From NCBI GenBank assembly GCA_035555315.1, contig DATMGU010000046.1, positions 1 through 64,000 of the forward strand: a stretch of DNA of 64,000 nucleotides, in the 5' to 3' direction. The DNA comes from DATMGU01 sp035555315. Lineage in GTDB: Bacteria > Pseudomonadota > Alphaproteobacteria > ATCC43930 > CGMCC-115725. The notes beneath the pieces were generated by a model that searched no databases, was not told the origin of the DNA, and saw nothing but the letters and a program-made list of their open reading frames with translations. Position 1 is the stretch's first letter, and the number at the start of each line of letters is the position of its first letter. Positions 19,831 to 28,900 of this stretch are shown piece by piece. The translations under genes and the position numbers were made by a program.

Positions 19831-21122
19831 CGGTCCCCTAGGTGTTCGGGAGGTAGGTTCGACGCCGCGAGCTTGGTGAGGCCGACGACAAGGGAGCCCA
19901 ACCCGTTGCTGCGCAAGGGCAGGTAGGGCTTGCGCGCTTGGCGACAGAGACGTTTCACCGTCGCAACCGCATCGTGGCTTACGCAATCGACCGGAAAGCA
20001 GGCCGCCTCGGCGCGGCTGATCAATCCGGCCAGTAGTCCGGCTCGGTCGTCGATCCCGCCATCGTGATGCAGCAGCGCGATCCCCGCTTGTTCGGTGAAT
20101 TCGCGCAGCCGATGCACTTGGCTCGGTCGGCCACCGACATACAGCAGGGTCGAAAGCCCTGTTGGAAGCGCCAAGGCGGCTGAACCCAGCGTCAGCTCGT
20201 CATCAATGGGGTACCGCTCGAGGACGGCCAGTTCCGCGGCCAAATGCGCGCTTTGGGCTGCGGCCTCGCGGGCTTCGGCTTCCACGGCAATCTGGTTCCT
20301 GCGCGCCTCCTCGGCTCGTTCCTCGGCGCGCATCCGGCGCAGGGAGTCGGTCCGCAAGCGCGTCTCCAACTCGCCAACGAGCCGTCGGAGAGAGATAAGT
20401 TCGGTCGCGGCCGTGTCGCCTGTCTCCGGCTCGCTTCCATCCGACCGCGCCACCGCGGCGGCTAGGGCGATGCTCAATTGACGAATCGTCGCGTTGGCGT
20501 CCTGAAGCCGGGCTTGGCCCTTCTCGAGCTTCTGCGCGAGTGCTGCGTTCTCCGCTTCCAGCGCGGTCAGCCGCCGGATATCGGCCCGATTGGCGGCACC
20601 GACCAAGTGCGACAACATATGGACATCGGCGAAGACGGCTTTGATCAAAGCGTCCGTACTCGCTGGATGGCTGAGAACCGCCCAATAGGCGCCGGGTATC
20701 TCGCCGGCCCGCTTGGCCTCGTCCCAAAAAGCCGCAACGGCGCCCGCGTTCTCCGCTTTGGCAAAGCGGTAGAGCGTGGTCTGGTGGCGCTTGTCCAGGG
20801 CCTTGTTCAGCAGCTTTCCCGGACCGTCATGGCGCCCGGCCAAAAGCACGCCCTCGCCATGGAGTTCATGGTCGGTCAGACCTCGGAGCTCCGATCCACG
20901 CACTTTCAAAATGATTTGGCGGAGTTCGGCCGTGGAGAGACAGGTGCCGATGATCGAGCAATGCAGGTAGGGAGAGAGCTCCCAAAGCCGGCTGCGCTTG
21001 CGGGCAGGGGCCTCGAGCAGTTCCGTCAAGGCGACGTCGCTGGGTGACCGATGAAACGGCTTATCGCCAAGACCGGCCGGCGGGGACATCCGGTCGAGTA
21101 GCAACGGCACCGATGAGGCCAA
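19827..21122 (-). CDS. DUF2325-domain protein with central coiled coil
   Basis: About 431 residues. The N-terminal domain contains CSIIGTCLSTAELRQIILKV. The middle (about 185-310) is Ala/Glu/Arg-rich coiled coil. The C-terminus is a DUF2325 domain (LLYVGGRPSQVHRLREF, LLHHDGG, CFPVDCVSHDAVATVKRLCRQ, YLPLRS). A TTG at 21122 is favoured because GGGAGGA ends six bases upstream; the open frame reaches 21140. Function is not established. A Mo-box-like palindrome lies about 30 bp upstream, which suggests molybdenum-linked control. Confidence 0.8.
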   Translation of the reverse strand: MASSVPLLLDRMSPPAGLGDKPFHRSPSDVALTELLEAPARKRSRLWELSPYLHCSIIGTCLSTAELRQIILKVRGSELRGLTDHELHGEGVLLAGRHDGPGKLLNKALDKRHQTTLYRFAKAENAGAVAAFWDEAKRAGEIPGAYWAVLSHPASTDALIKAVFADVHMLSHLVGAANRADIRRLTALEAENAALAQKLEKGQARLQDANATIRQLSIALAAAVARSDGSEPETGDTAATELISLRRLVGELETRLRTDSLRRMRAEERAEEARRNQIAVEAEAREAAAQSAHLAAELAVLERYPIDDELTLGSAALALPTGLSTLLYVGGRPSQVHRLREFTEQAGIALLHHDGGIDDRAGLLAGLISRAEAACFPVDCVSHDAVATVKRLCRQARKPYLPLRSNGLGSLVVGLTKLAASNLPPEHLGDR

Positions 21123-21150
21123 AGCGCGTCCTCCCAACAAGGATTTCGAA

Positions 21151-21180
21151 TAGCGCTATATTTGACTGAATATAACGATA
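21151..21180. promoter_or_regulatory. Mo-box-like operator (ModE/MopAB type), copy 1
   Basis: On the minus strand the site reads TATCGTTATAT, 8 nt, ATATAGCGCTA: 9 of 11 positions are symmetric. It matches the molybdenum-responsive operator as I remember it (ATCGNTATATA-N6-TATATAACGAT). It sits directly upstream of the DUF2325 start, where binding would affect initiation. Confidence 0.65.
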
Positions 21181-21260
21181 TGGCTAGAGACACCTGAGAA
21201 AAATCCTGGCCGCCATCGCGGTTCAGTCGCCTTTCTGACGACCGGCGTCTTGATGGCCCG

Positions 21261-21300
21261 CTTCCTATCGTTATATTCAGTTGGATATAACGATAGGAAG
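21261..21300. promoter_or_regulatory. Mo-box-like operator (ModE/MopAB type), copy 2, perfect 16-bp arms
   Basis: Arms CTTCCTATCGTTATAT (21261-21276) and its exact reverse complement (21285-21300) flank TCAGTTGG. The core ATCGTTATAT-N8-ATATAACGAT fits the ModE/MopAB consensus. It shares TATCGTTATATTCAGT with copy 1. It lies about 130 bp before the aldehyde dehydrogenase start. There is no following T-run, so it is not a terminator. Confidence 0.75.
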
Positions 21301-21427
21301 CGCTGGGCCGAATCAGCGCTTGATCGTCAGCCGGCAAGCATTTTCCGAGGACGATGCCGCGGATCTCGCGATCGGCATGCAGGCATCGTCGACCGATCCC
21401 CCGCCACAAGCTTTCGAGGCAGAACCG

Positions 21428-22858
21428 ATGTCCCATGACCTGCAATTCTATATCGACGGCACCTGGGTCGATCCGATCGCGCCGAGGGCGTTCGATGTCA
21501 TCGACCCGTCGAGCGAGGAAGCCTTCGCCAAGATCTCACTGGGCGGTGCCGCCGATGTCGATCGCGCCGTAGCCGCGGCGAAGGCGGCATTTCCATCCTT
21601 TTCGCAAACTCCGCGATCGGAGCGGCTTCGGCTGCTGCGGCGGATCCTGGACGTCTATAAGGCGCGCTATGACGATGTGGCCCGCACGCTCAGCCGCGAG
21701 ATGGGCGCACCGCTGAAATTCGCCCACGAGTCGCAGGCGGCGATGGGCACGGCTCATCTCGCAAAGCTCATCGAGGTGTTCGAACACTTCCCCTTCGAAG
21801 AACTGCGGGGCACGACGTTCATCGCCAAGGAGCCGATCGGTGTCGTCGGCATGATCACGCCCTGGAACTGGCCGATCAACCAGATCGTCTGCAAGGTCGG
21901 ACCGGCACTGGCCGCCGGCTGCACCATGGTGCTGAAGCCCAGCGAGATAGCGCCCTTGAACGCGATCATCTGGGCCGAGATCCTGCACGAGGCCGGCGTT
22001 CCCAAGGGCGTCTTCAACCTTGTGAACGGCGATGGCCCGACGGTCGGCGATGCGCTCGCCCGGCACCCCGACGTGGACATGATGTCGTTCACCGGCTCGA
22101 CCCGCGCCGGTATTTCCGTCGCGAAATCCTCGGCGGACACGGTGAAACGGGTGCACCAGGAACTCGGCGGGAAGTCGGCCAATATCATTCTGTCCGACGC
22201 GGACCTCGAACGGGCGGTCACGAGGGGTGTCGCCGGCTGCTTCGGCAATAGCGGTCAGTCCTGCAACGCGCCGACCCGTATGTTCGTGCCGGCCGATCAG
22301 CACGCCGTCGCGGCCTCCTACGCCAGGGCGGCCGCCGAAAAATTCAAAGTCGGCCCGGCCTCGGTGGAGGGCTCCATGCTCGGTCCGGTCGTGAGCCAGG
22401 TTCAATACGACAAGATCCAGCGCCTGATCGAAGCCGGCATCAAGGAGGGGGCCGAACTCCTGACCGGCGGTCTCGGCCGGCCGGAGGGGCTGAATCGCGG
22501 CTACTACGTCCGACCGACCGTATTCGCGCATGTGCGGCCGGAGATGACCATCGCGCGGGAGGAGATCTTCGGCCCAGTCCTCTCGATCCTGCCCTATGAG
22601 ACCGAGGAGGACGTCATCCGGATGGCCAATGACACGGTCTATGGTCTGGCTGCCTATGTGCAGTCGGGAAACATCGAGCATGCGCGCAAAATCGCGGCGC
22701 GGATGCGGGCCGGCAACGTCTATATCAACTATCCCGCCTGGGATGCCGGGGCTCCGTTCGGCGGGTACAAACAATCCGGCAACGGCCGCGAATACGCGGA
22801 TTGGGGCATCGAGGAATTTCTGGAGATCAAAGGCGTGGTCGGCTACGAGGCCGCGTGA
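21428..22858 (+). CDS. NAD(P)-dependent aldehyde dehydrogenase
   Basis: 476 residues from ATG 21428 (GAGG at 21417-21420); the longer frame to 21281 would run through the operator. Catalytic elements are intact: TPWNWP with Asn147, Glu245 in HQELGGKS, and nucleophile Cys279 in GNSGQSCNAPTR. The C-terminal PFGGYKQSGNGRE motif is present. It oxidises an aldehyde to a carboxylate; which aldehyde cannot be read from sequence. The Mo-box upstream raises the possibility that it replaces a molybdenum-dependent aldehyde oxidoreductase when Mo is scarce. Confidence 0.9.
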   Translation: MSHDLQFYIDGTWVDPIAPRAFDVIDPSSEEAFAKISLGGAADVDRAVAAAKAAFPSFSQTPRSERLRLLRRILDVYKARYDDVARTLSREMGAPLKFAHESQAAMGTAHLAKLIEVFEHFPFEELRGTTFIAKEPIGVVGMITPWNWPINQIVCKVGPALAAGCTMVLKPSEIAPLNAIIWAEILHEAGVPKGVFNLVNGDGPTVGDALARHPDVDMMSFTGSTRAGISVAKSSADTVKRVHQELGGKSANIILSDADLERAVTRGVAGCFGNSGQSCNAPTRMFVPADQHAVAASYARAAAEKFKVGPASVEGSMLGPVVSQVQYDKIQRLIEAGIKEGAELLTGGLGRPEGLNRGYYVRPTVFAHVRPEMTIAREEIFGPVLSILPYETEEDVIRMANDTVYGLAAYVQSGNIEHARKIAARMRAGNVYINYPAWDAGAPFGGYKQSGNGREYADWGIEEFLEIKGVVGYEAA

Positions 22859-22868
22859 TCTGATCGCG

Positions 22869-22902
22869 GCGTAGGCGGGGGCGACGATGCCTCGGCCTAC
22901 GC
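22869..22902. terminator. Hairpin between convergent genes, possible bidirectional terminator
   Basis: Arms GCGTAGGC (22869-22876) and GCCTACGC (22895-22902) enclose an 18-nt GC-rich loop. It sits just after the aldehyde dehydrogenase stop and just past the stop of the convergent racemase-like gene. No T-run follows on either strand, so termination is only suggested. Confidence 0.4.
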
Positions 22903-22910
22903 GACGCCTG

Positions 22911-23582
22911 CTAGGTCCTTCCGGACCTGCCCGCGCCGAGTGCCACCAGGGTCTCGGCATGCCGGACCGCGCAGGCCGTGCCGTCCAGCAGCGGCACCGC
23001 CGATGTCCGGTTCAGGTGCCGTGCCAGGCCGGCCAGCGGCCCGCCGCCCAGTACGATCGACGACACCTCGCCACCCTCGGCCGCCGCCCGGCATAGCTCG
23101 GCGAGGGTGGCGCCGTAGGCCTCCTGCACTTGGTCGGCTGCGACGTCGGGCGTGTCGAGCATGTGGAGATCGACCAACAGATCGGTGCATCCCGCCCGCC
23201 GAACCGCGGCCTCGATCAGCGGACGCATGGCGGGTCCGAGGGTCACGATCGAAAATCGTGGTCCGATCATGCGGGCGGTAAGCAGCGCGCTCTCCGCGAT
23301 GCCCAGTACCGGAACCCTTGCCAGCGCGCGGGCCTCGGCGAGGCCAGGATCGGAAAACGCCGCGAGGATGATCGCGTCATAGATGTCGGGCAGACCGTCG
23401 ACGAGGTCCACAACCGCCTTGGCGGCGGTCGACGACTGTGCCGGGGTGGTAATGAACGGCGCGCCGAAAGCGGCGGTGGCACCGATGATCTCGGTTCCAT
23501 CCGCCGCGTGGTGCAGTGCCTCCGCCACCAGATTGTCGGTGACGGCGGCCGAGGTGTTTGGGTTGATCAGTAGAAGTCGCAT
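22911..23582 (-). CDS. Asp/Glu/hydantoin racemase-fold protein lacking both catalytic cysteines
   Basis: 223 residues from MRLLLINPNTSAAVTDNL, the standard start of the hydantoin racemase branch. The fold motifs are present, but the two catalytic Cys positions are changed. The first motif, normally A-C-F-x-DPGL, is here AAFSDPGL (Ala75). The second, normally IVLGC, is IVLGG (Gly180). The two-base cysteine mechanism is therefore impossible. It may be a non-racemising family member such as a maleate isomerase or decarboxylase relative, or a binding protein. It is convergent with the aldehyde dehydrogenase. Confidence 0.8.
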   Translation of the reverse strand: MRLLLINPNTSAAVTDNLVAEALHHAADGTEIIGATAAFGAPFITTPAQSSTAAKAVVDLVDGLPDIYDAIILAAFSDPGLAEARALARVPVLGIAESALLTARMIGPRFSIVTLGPAMRPLIEAAVRRAGCTDLLVDLHMLDTPDVAADQVQEAYGATLAELCRAAAEGGEVSSIVLGGGPLAGLARHLNRTSAVPLLDGTACAVRHAETLVALGAGRSGRT

Positions 23583-23659
23583 GATGCCGGGCTTTGTCCT
23601 TGGCGGCGCCAATCTGTCGGGCACGGTTAGCCTAAAGCCGACGTTTCACAGCCGCCCGG

Positions 23660-24163
23660 CTAAACTCGAAAGACGCCGCCCAGGATCATATTGACTGTCT
23701 TGCCATCAGCCGATAGCGGCAGCATCAGGCGCTTATAGCGAGGCAGGAAGGCCGTGGCGTCCGTGTATTGAGGTTTGCCGAGCGCGATCACCGCCTCGTA
23801 ATCGGCGGCGGCGTACTTGCGAAACTCGTCCGGCATCTCGTCGACATACTTGCCGCGCAATTCGCACCCCAACCGGTCCGTCAACTCGGTGCCGACCAGC
23901 CGATACTGCAGGCGCAAAGGGTCGTGGGTGACGTCCACGAGAAAGAGGTGCGGCAGGATGGATTTGAGATCGATCGGGTCGATATCGGCTCGGCTGGGCA
24001 TCGGCCGATCGAGACGGCGATCGTCCCAATACTGAAACAGCCGCGCGAGCTGGGGATGCGCGATGTCGCTAGCGCGGATCGGGAGATCCATATCGGCCAA
24101 TGTCATCAACATGCCGTCTATCTCATCGAGTACGTCATATCCGTACGAAAGATATGATCCCAT
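23660..24163 (-). CDS. PAS-domain protein (PAS_5-like)
   Basis: 167 residues. The central part, MPSRADIDPIDLKSILPHLFLVDV, followed by LQYRLVGTELTDRLGCELRGKYVDE, is the signature of the alphaproteobacterial PAS_5 family (short PAS-fold sensors without an output domain). A C-terminal beta strand (YKRLMLPLSADGKTVNMILGGVF) completes the sheet. A later Met (residue 18) could be the real start because no clear ribosome-binding site precedes the first. The ligand is unknown. Confidence 0.8.
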   Translation of the reverse strand: MGSYLSYGYDVLDEIDGMLMTLADMDLPIRASDIAHPQLARLFQYWDDRRLDRPMPSRADIDPIDLKSILPHLFLVDVTHDPLRLQYRLVGTELTDRLGCELRGKYVDEMPDEFRKYAAADYEAVIALGKPQYTDATAFLPRYKRLMLPLSADGKTVNMILGGVFRV

Positions 24164-24277
24164 GTCAGTCGGGTTGGATCGAATCGCCGGTCGATCCTTC
24201 CCTTCAAGCTGACATGTTACCGAGCGATACTATACTTGTCGAGTGGTTGGCCCCAGCTTGTTTAGTCAGGCCCCCAT

Positions 24278-25573
24278 TTAGTCAGGCAGGGTCTGGCCGC
24301 GCGTCTCGATCGCGAACGGGATGATCAGGATGCCGATGCCGAAGGCGATCGAGGTCATGGCGACGGGTATGCCGAGCGTGCCCATATCCCGCACCATGGC
24401 GCCCAGCAGAAAATTGACGCCGGCGCCGACGAACCGGCCGATCGAGGTCGAGAAGGCAAAGGCGGTGGCGCGCACATCCGTGCCGTATTGTTCCGGCAGC
24501 CATAGGCTGAACACCGCGAAATTGCCGCCGGAGAAGCCCAGGAAGAACAGGACGATCAGGAACGGTATCAGCCCGTTCGGCAGATAGAAGGCCCAGCCGA
24601 AGGCGGCGACGATCGCCACCATCATGCCCGCGAAATAGCCGGCCAGCGTCGGCTTGCGGCCGAACCTCTCGGCCAGGATCGGCAGCACCAGGCAGCCGAG
24701 GACGGTACCGATCGACAGGATGCCGGTGCCGAACGAAACCATCCGGGTGGTGCTGACCGCATCCATGCCCTGCTGTTTGGCTAGGAAGACGATGGCGCTC
24801 GGCTCGTAGACGGAGCCCGCCCACAAGCCGATGATCGCGACCGTCAGCAAGGCCGAATTCACGACGGTCCGGCGCCGATATTTCGGCCCGAAGATCACGC
24901 GCAGCGGGCTTTGCCGGTTCGCCGGGCGGGCATGCCGCTCCCACCGTGCCGGCTCCTTGACCCGGGCCAGCGTCACGATCGCGACCAGGACGGGGGCGAG
25001 GCCGCACAGGAACATGGCGCGCCAGCCATAGGTGGCCCCGACGGTGAAATTGAGCGCCGCGGCCACGAAGAAGCCGAAGTAATAGCCGGTTTGCAGGTAT
25101 CCGGCACCCATCTTGCGCCGATCCTCCGGCCAGGCCTCGGCGACATAAGTACCGGCCATCGCCCATTCGCCGCCGACGCCGATCCCGGCGAGGAACCGAA
25201 AGATGGCCAGTTCCCAAACATTGTCGGCGAAGACGGCGGCTCCGGTGAACACCGAATAGACGATGATCGTGGCGGCGAGCGATCTTGTGCGCCCGAACCG
25301 GTCGGCGATCGGGCCCCAGATGAACGACATGCCCCAGCCGATCAGGAACAGCGCGAACATCATCGAGCCGGCGAAGCCGATATTGCCGGCGGTCGCCTCA
25401 TAGCCGGATTTCGGCAGCAATTCGGCGAGTGCCGGGGTCAACACCAGCGCATAGATGACGGAATCCATACCGTCGAGCAGCCAACCCGCCCATGCCGCCC
25501 AAAAGCCGATGATCTGCTGTGCGTTCAGTTTGGTCTTGCTTGATGCCTTGGCGGCTATCGATGGGCTTGTCAC
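24278..25573 (-). CDS. MFS transporter (metabolite/aromatic acid:H+ symporter type)
   Basis: 431 residues with twelve predicted membrane segments. The loop 2-3 signature is GPIADRFGRTRSL; the second copy is ILAERFGRKPTL. LDGMDSVIYALVLTPAL in the first helix resembles the DGYD region of aromatic or carboxylic acid:proton symporters. The GTG start at 25573 is supported by GGGAGG about six bases upstream. It imports an organic acid or similar solute across the inner membrane; substrate unknown. An 11-bp direct repeat (tttagtcaggc) flanks its stop at 24261 and 24277. Confidence 0.88.
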   Translation of the reverse strand: MTSPSIAAKASSKTKLNAQQIIGFWAAWAGWLLDGMDSVIYALVLTPALAELLPKSGYEATAGNIGFAGSMMFALFLIGWGMSFIWGPIADRFGRTRSLAATIIVYSVFTGAAVFADNVWELAIFRFLAGIGVGGEWAMAGTYVAEAWPEDRRKMGAGYLQTGYYFGFFVAAALNFTVGATYGWRAMFLCGLAPVLVAIVTLARVKEPARWERHARPANRQSPLRVIFGPKYRRRTVVNSALLTVAIIGLWAGSVYEPSAIVFLAKQQGMDAVSTTRMVSFGTGILSIGTVLGCLVLPILAERFGRKPTLAGYFAGMMVAIVAAFGWAFYLPNGLIPFLIVLFFLGFSGGNFAVFSLWLPEQYGTDVRATAFAFSTSIGRFVGAGVNFLLGAMVRDMGTLGIPVAMTSIAFGIGILIIPFAIETRGQTLPD

Positions 25574-25933
25574 GCGTTGCCTCCCGCTTTTATTTTCCGC
25601 ATTTTGTATCCGCTGCCCAATTCAACTGTCCGCCGGAGGAGGCGGCTGGCCGATAAGGGTGCCGTCCGCTCGCAACATTCCTGTCTGCTTGAACGGGAAA
25701 GTCAGCTCAATCAAGCGCTTTTGACGTCGTTCGCGGTTTTTTCGGATCGGTCGGCGCCGCTGGGAGCATTCGGCGGTTGCCGTCCGGGGCGAGGTGACAT
25801 GTAATCGCGCCGCATGATTCGGCGGCTGTCCCCAAGGTCTCAAGGATTTCGGTCGAATGACGGGAAATGATGGTGATGCGATCCAGCCGTCGGCGGTACT
25901 CTGGGATGCGGCTTCCAATCGTGGCCGGAGACC
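25574..25933. other. Divergent intergenic region upstream of the YcaO-TfuA operon
   Basis: This stretch separates the leftward MFS gene from the rightward cyclase/YcaO/TfuA operon and should hold promoters for both. I see no convincing -35/-10 pair, no long palindrome and no T-run hairpin. The one item of note is a 26-codon frame near the right end (25857-25937), listed separately. Confidence 0.5.
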
Positions 25934-25937
25934 GTGA
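25857..25937 (+). CDS. Candidate 26-residue peptide or coupling leader ORF
   Basis: ATG at 25857 with CAAGGA about nine bases upstream; the frame ends in TGA at 25935-25937. The stop overlaps the GTG start of the cyclase gene as GTGA. It encodes MTGNDGDAIQPSAVLWDAAS followed by NRGRRP. The overlap and ribosome-binding site support translation. Against it, only about half of third positions are G/C, unlike real genes here, and it has no Cys and few residues typical of azole cores. It could be a leader that couples translation, a precursor peptide, or chance. Confidence 0.25.
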   Translation: MTGNDGDAIQPSAVLWDAASNRGRRP

Positions 25938-28900
25938 CCTTGGGATCGTTTGAGGACTGGCTGGATGCGATCGGCATGGCGAAGTATGCCGGCATCCTGC
26001 GCGACAACGACGTCGATCTCGATACCCTGCCGGATTTGACCGATGCCGATCTGCGCGATCTTGGGATCTCGCTCGGCGATCGCAAGCGCCTGTTGCGCGC
26101 CGCCGCTGGTCTTCGCACCATCACTGCAGTTGATGTCCTTGCGGAGCCGCGTGCCGAGGGCGCCCCGGCGCTCGACAAGGCGCTGGATGGTCGGTCGATA
26201 ATCCCCCGCTCCCAACCGGGCGAGCGTCGCCATCTCACCGTATTGTTCTGCGATCTGATCGGATCCTCGGCCTTGTCGGAAGACCTCGAGGCGGAAGATC
26301 TGGTCGATGTGCTGCAACGCTATCGCGATGCTTGCGGTAAGGCGATCGCCTCGTTGGAAGGGGCTATCCTGCGGTTTCTCGGGGACGGCATCCTCGCATG
26401 CTTCGGCCATCCGGTGGCCCATGAGGACGATGCGGAGCGCGCGGTGCGTGCCTCGCTGGACATCGTTCGGGCCATGCGCACCATCGAGCTGCCGGATGGT
26501 TCGGCGCCGCGCGTCCGGATCGGCATCGCGACCGGACCGGTGCTGGTAGGCGAGCTGTTCCAACACCATGCCGAGGAAGCCAACGCGATCGTCGGCGTCA
26601 CGCCGAACCTCGCCGCGAGGCTGCAATCCCTGGCGCCCTTCGACGGTATCATCATCGCCGACGCGACCCGACGCCTGGTGGTCAAGCGCTTCGAATGTCG
26701 GGATTTCGGCCTGCAATCGCTGCGCGGCTTCCGGGTACCCGCCCGGGTATGGCAGGTCACCGGCGAGATCGAGCATCGCTCGCGCGTCCAACGGGCGCGC
26801 CTGGGCGGCACGCTCAGCCAGATGGTCAACCGGCTGCCCGAACGCGCGCAATTGCGCAGTGTCTGGGAGACCTGTCTGGCCGGACAGGGACGGGTCATCG
26901 TGATCGCGGGCGAGGCCGGGATCGGCAAATCTCGGCTGGTCGCGCATTTCCTCTCGATGATCGAGGATGAGGGGGCGGTAATCCGGCGGCTGCTATGCTC
27001 GTCCTTCACGACCAACAGCCCCCTGGCGCCGTTGATCGCCTATATCGCCGCTTCCGCCAATATCCGGGACCGTGATCCGGTACCGGTCAAGCTGCGCAAG
27101 CTGCAACGCCTCGCCACCGGCACCGATGTCCAGCGCGACGAGGTTCTGGAGGTCTTCGCGACGCTGCTGTCGCTGTCGAAGCCGGATAGCGACCCGGATG
27201 TCGGCAGGGCCGAGTTGGAGCCGCGGCAGGTGCGTGCCGTCACCCGTCGGGTGTTGGTCGACCAGTTTCTGCGCCTGACCGATGATGGGCCGTTGGTCGG
27301 CGTGGTCGAGGATCTGCACTGGCTCGACCCGACTACGGCCGATGTGCTGGATGCGCTGATCGGCAGGATCGCCAACCACCGCATCCTGCTGCTGCTGACC
27401 TGCCGGGAGGAAGCTTTGCCGGCCTGGCGCGATCGCCCCGGCGTCGAGATCCTGAGACTGGGCCGCTTGCCGCCAGAGGAAGCGGCTGAGCTGGTGCGCA
27501 ATGTGCTGGGCACCTCGTCGATGACGGCCGCCATCGCCGAACAGATCGTCCGCAAAACCGATGGCGTGCCGCTGTTCATTGAGGAGTTCACCAAGACGAT
27601 CGTCGAGACGGCGCCCGCGCCGGCATCGAGCGGCGGCGGCCAGGCCGCCGCGACCGCGGTCCTGATCCCGCTGACGCTGCATGATTCGCTGCTGGCGCGG
27701 CTGGATCGGGCCGGTCCCGGCAAGTATCTGGCGCAGGTCGGCGCCGTGATCGGCCGATCGATCACCCGCGAACTGCTCGAAGCGGTCGCCGAACTGCCGC
27801 CGGATCAGCTCGACGATGGGTGCGAAACGCTGTTATCCGCCGGCATCTTTCTGCGCGACGGTGACGCTTCCGACGCTTATGTCTTCAAACACGCGCTGGT
27901 CCAGGACACCGCTTACGACAGCCTGGTTCGGCATCGACGGGTGGCGCTGCATGCCCGTGTGGCGGATGCGCTGATCACCCTGAAACCGGCGCTCATCGTG
28001 GCCCAGCCGGAGCTGTTGGCCCACCAATTGACCGCGGCCGATCGTCCGCAGGAGGCGGTGCCCTGGTGGTTGCGCGCCGGCCGCCACGCGCTGGAGCGGT
28101 CGGCGGTGATGGAGGCGGCGATCCATCTACGCAGCGGTCTCAAGGCGCTCGATCGCCTGCCGGCGACGCTCGAAAACCGCGAGACACGCCTGGAATTCAT
28201 GGTGCTGCTGGGCCCGGCGCTGATTTCGGTGATGGGTCCGGGCACCCAGGAAGTCGAGCAGCTCTACGCGGAGGCGGTCGAGCTGTGCCAGGCGCTACCG
28301 GATTCGCCGCGGCATTTCGCGGTGTTTTGGGGGTGGTGGCGGCTGTCCCGCGACTTCCGGATCATGCGCGATCGGGCCACGGCGCTGCACGCCCATGCCC
28401 GCGCCCGCGATGAGAGCGGCCTGTTGCTGCAGGCGCATCACTGCCAATGGGCCAGCCATTTCAACGCCGGCGATTTCACCGGTTCGAACGCGCATATCGA
28501 GGACGGCCTCGGCATCTATACGCCCGAGGATCACCGACACCACGCATCGCTCTATGGCAATCACGATGCCAAGGTATGCGCGCATGGTGAACGTTCGCTG
28601 GTGTTGTGGATGTTGGGCCGCCCGGACGAGGCCTTGGCCGAAGAACGTGTCTGCCTCGCCTGGGCGGGCGAGCTCGACCACGCCGGTAGCCTCGGCCACT
28701 CCATGGATATCGCCCTGGCGCATGGCTTCTATCGCCGTGACCCGAACGCGGTGATGGCGCGCGCCGAACGGTACCTGCGCTTCGCCGAGGAGCGCGGCTT
28801 TTCCGATCACGAGGCCAAGGGGATGATCTTTCGCGGCTGGGCGACGGCGAAGCTCGGGGATACCCAGCGCGGGCTCGCCGATGTGCGGGCCGGCTTGCTG

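Larger units (their letters stand above)
21123..21427. other. Divergent intergenic region carrying two Mo-box-like operators
   Basis: This 305-bp stretch separates the leftward DUF2325 gene from the rightward aldehyde dehydrogenase gene. It is locally AT-richer and holds two copies of the same palindromic operator, at 21151-21180 and 21261-21300. Open frames extending into it from both sides lack ribosome-binding sites and run through the palindromes, so I treat it as non-coding promoter DNA. Confidence 0.75.

Noticed and set aside
21261..21300. Perfect inverted repeat as a transcription terminator
   Set aside because: AT-rich arms, no T-run, placed upstream of both genes and repeated nearby as a related operator; an operator explains it better.
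25577..25804. 75-codon plus-strand frame upstream of the YcaO operon as a precursor peptide gene
   Set aside because: Starts at a TTG inside the divergent MFS leader without a ribosome-binding site, and its Arg-rich sequence has no leader/core layout.
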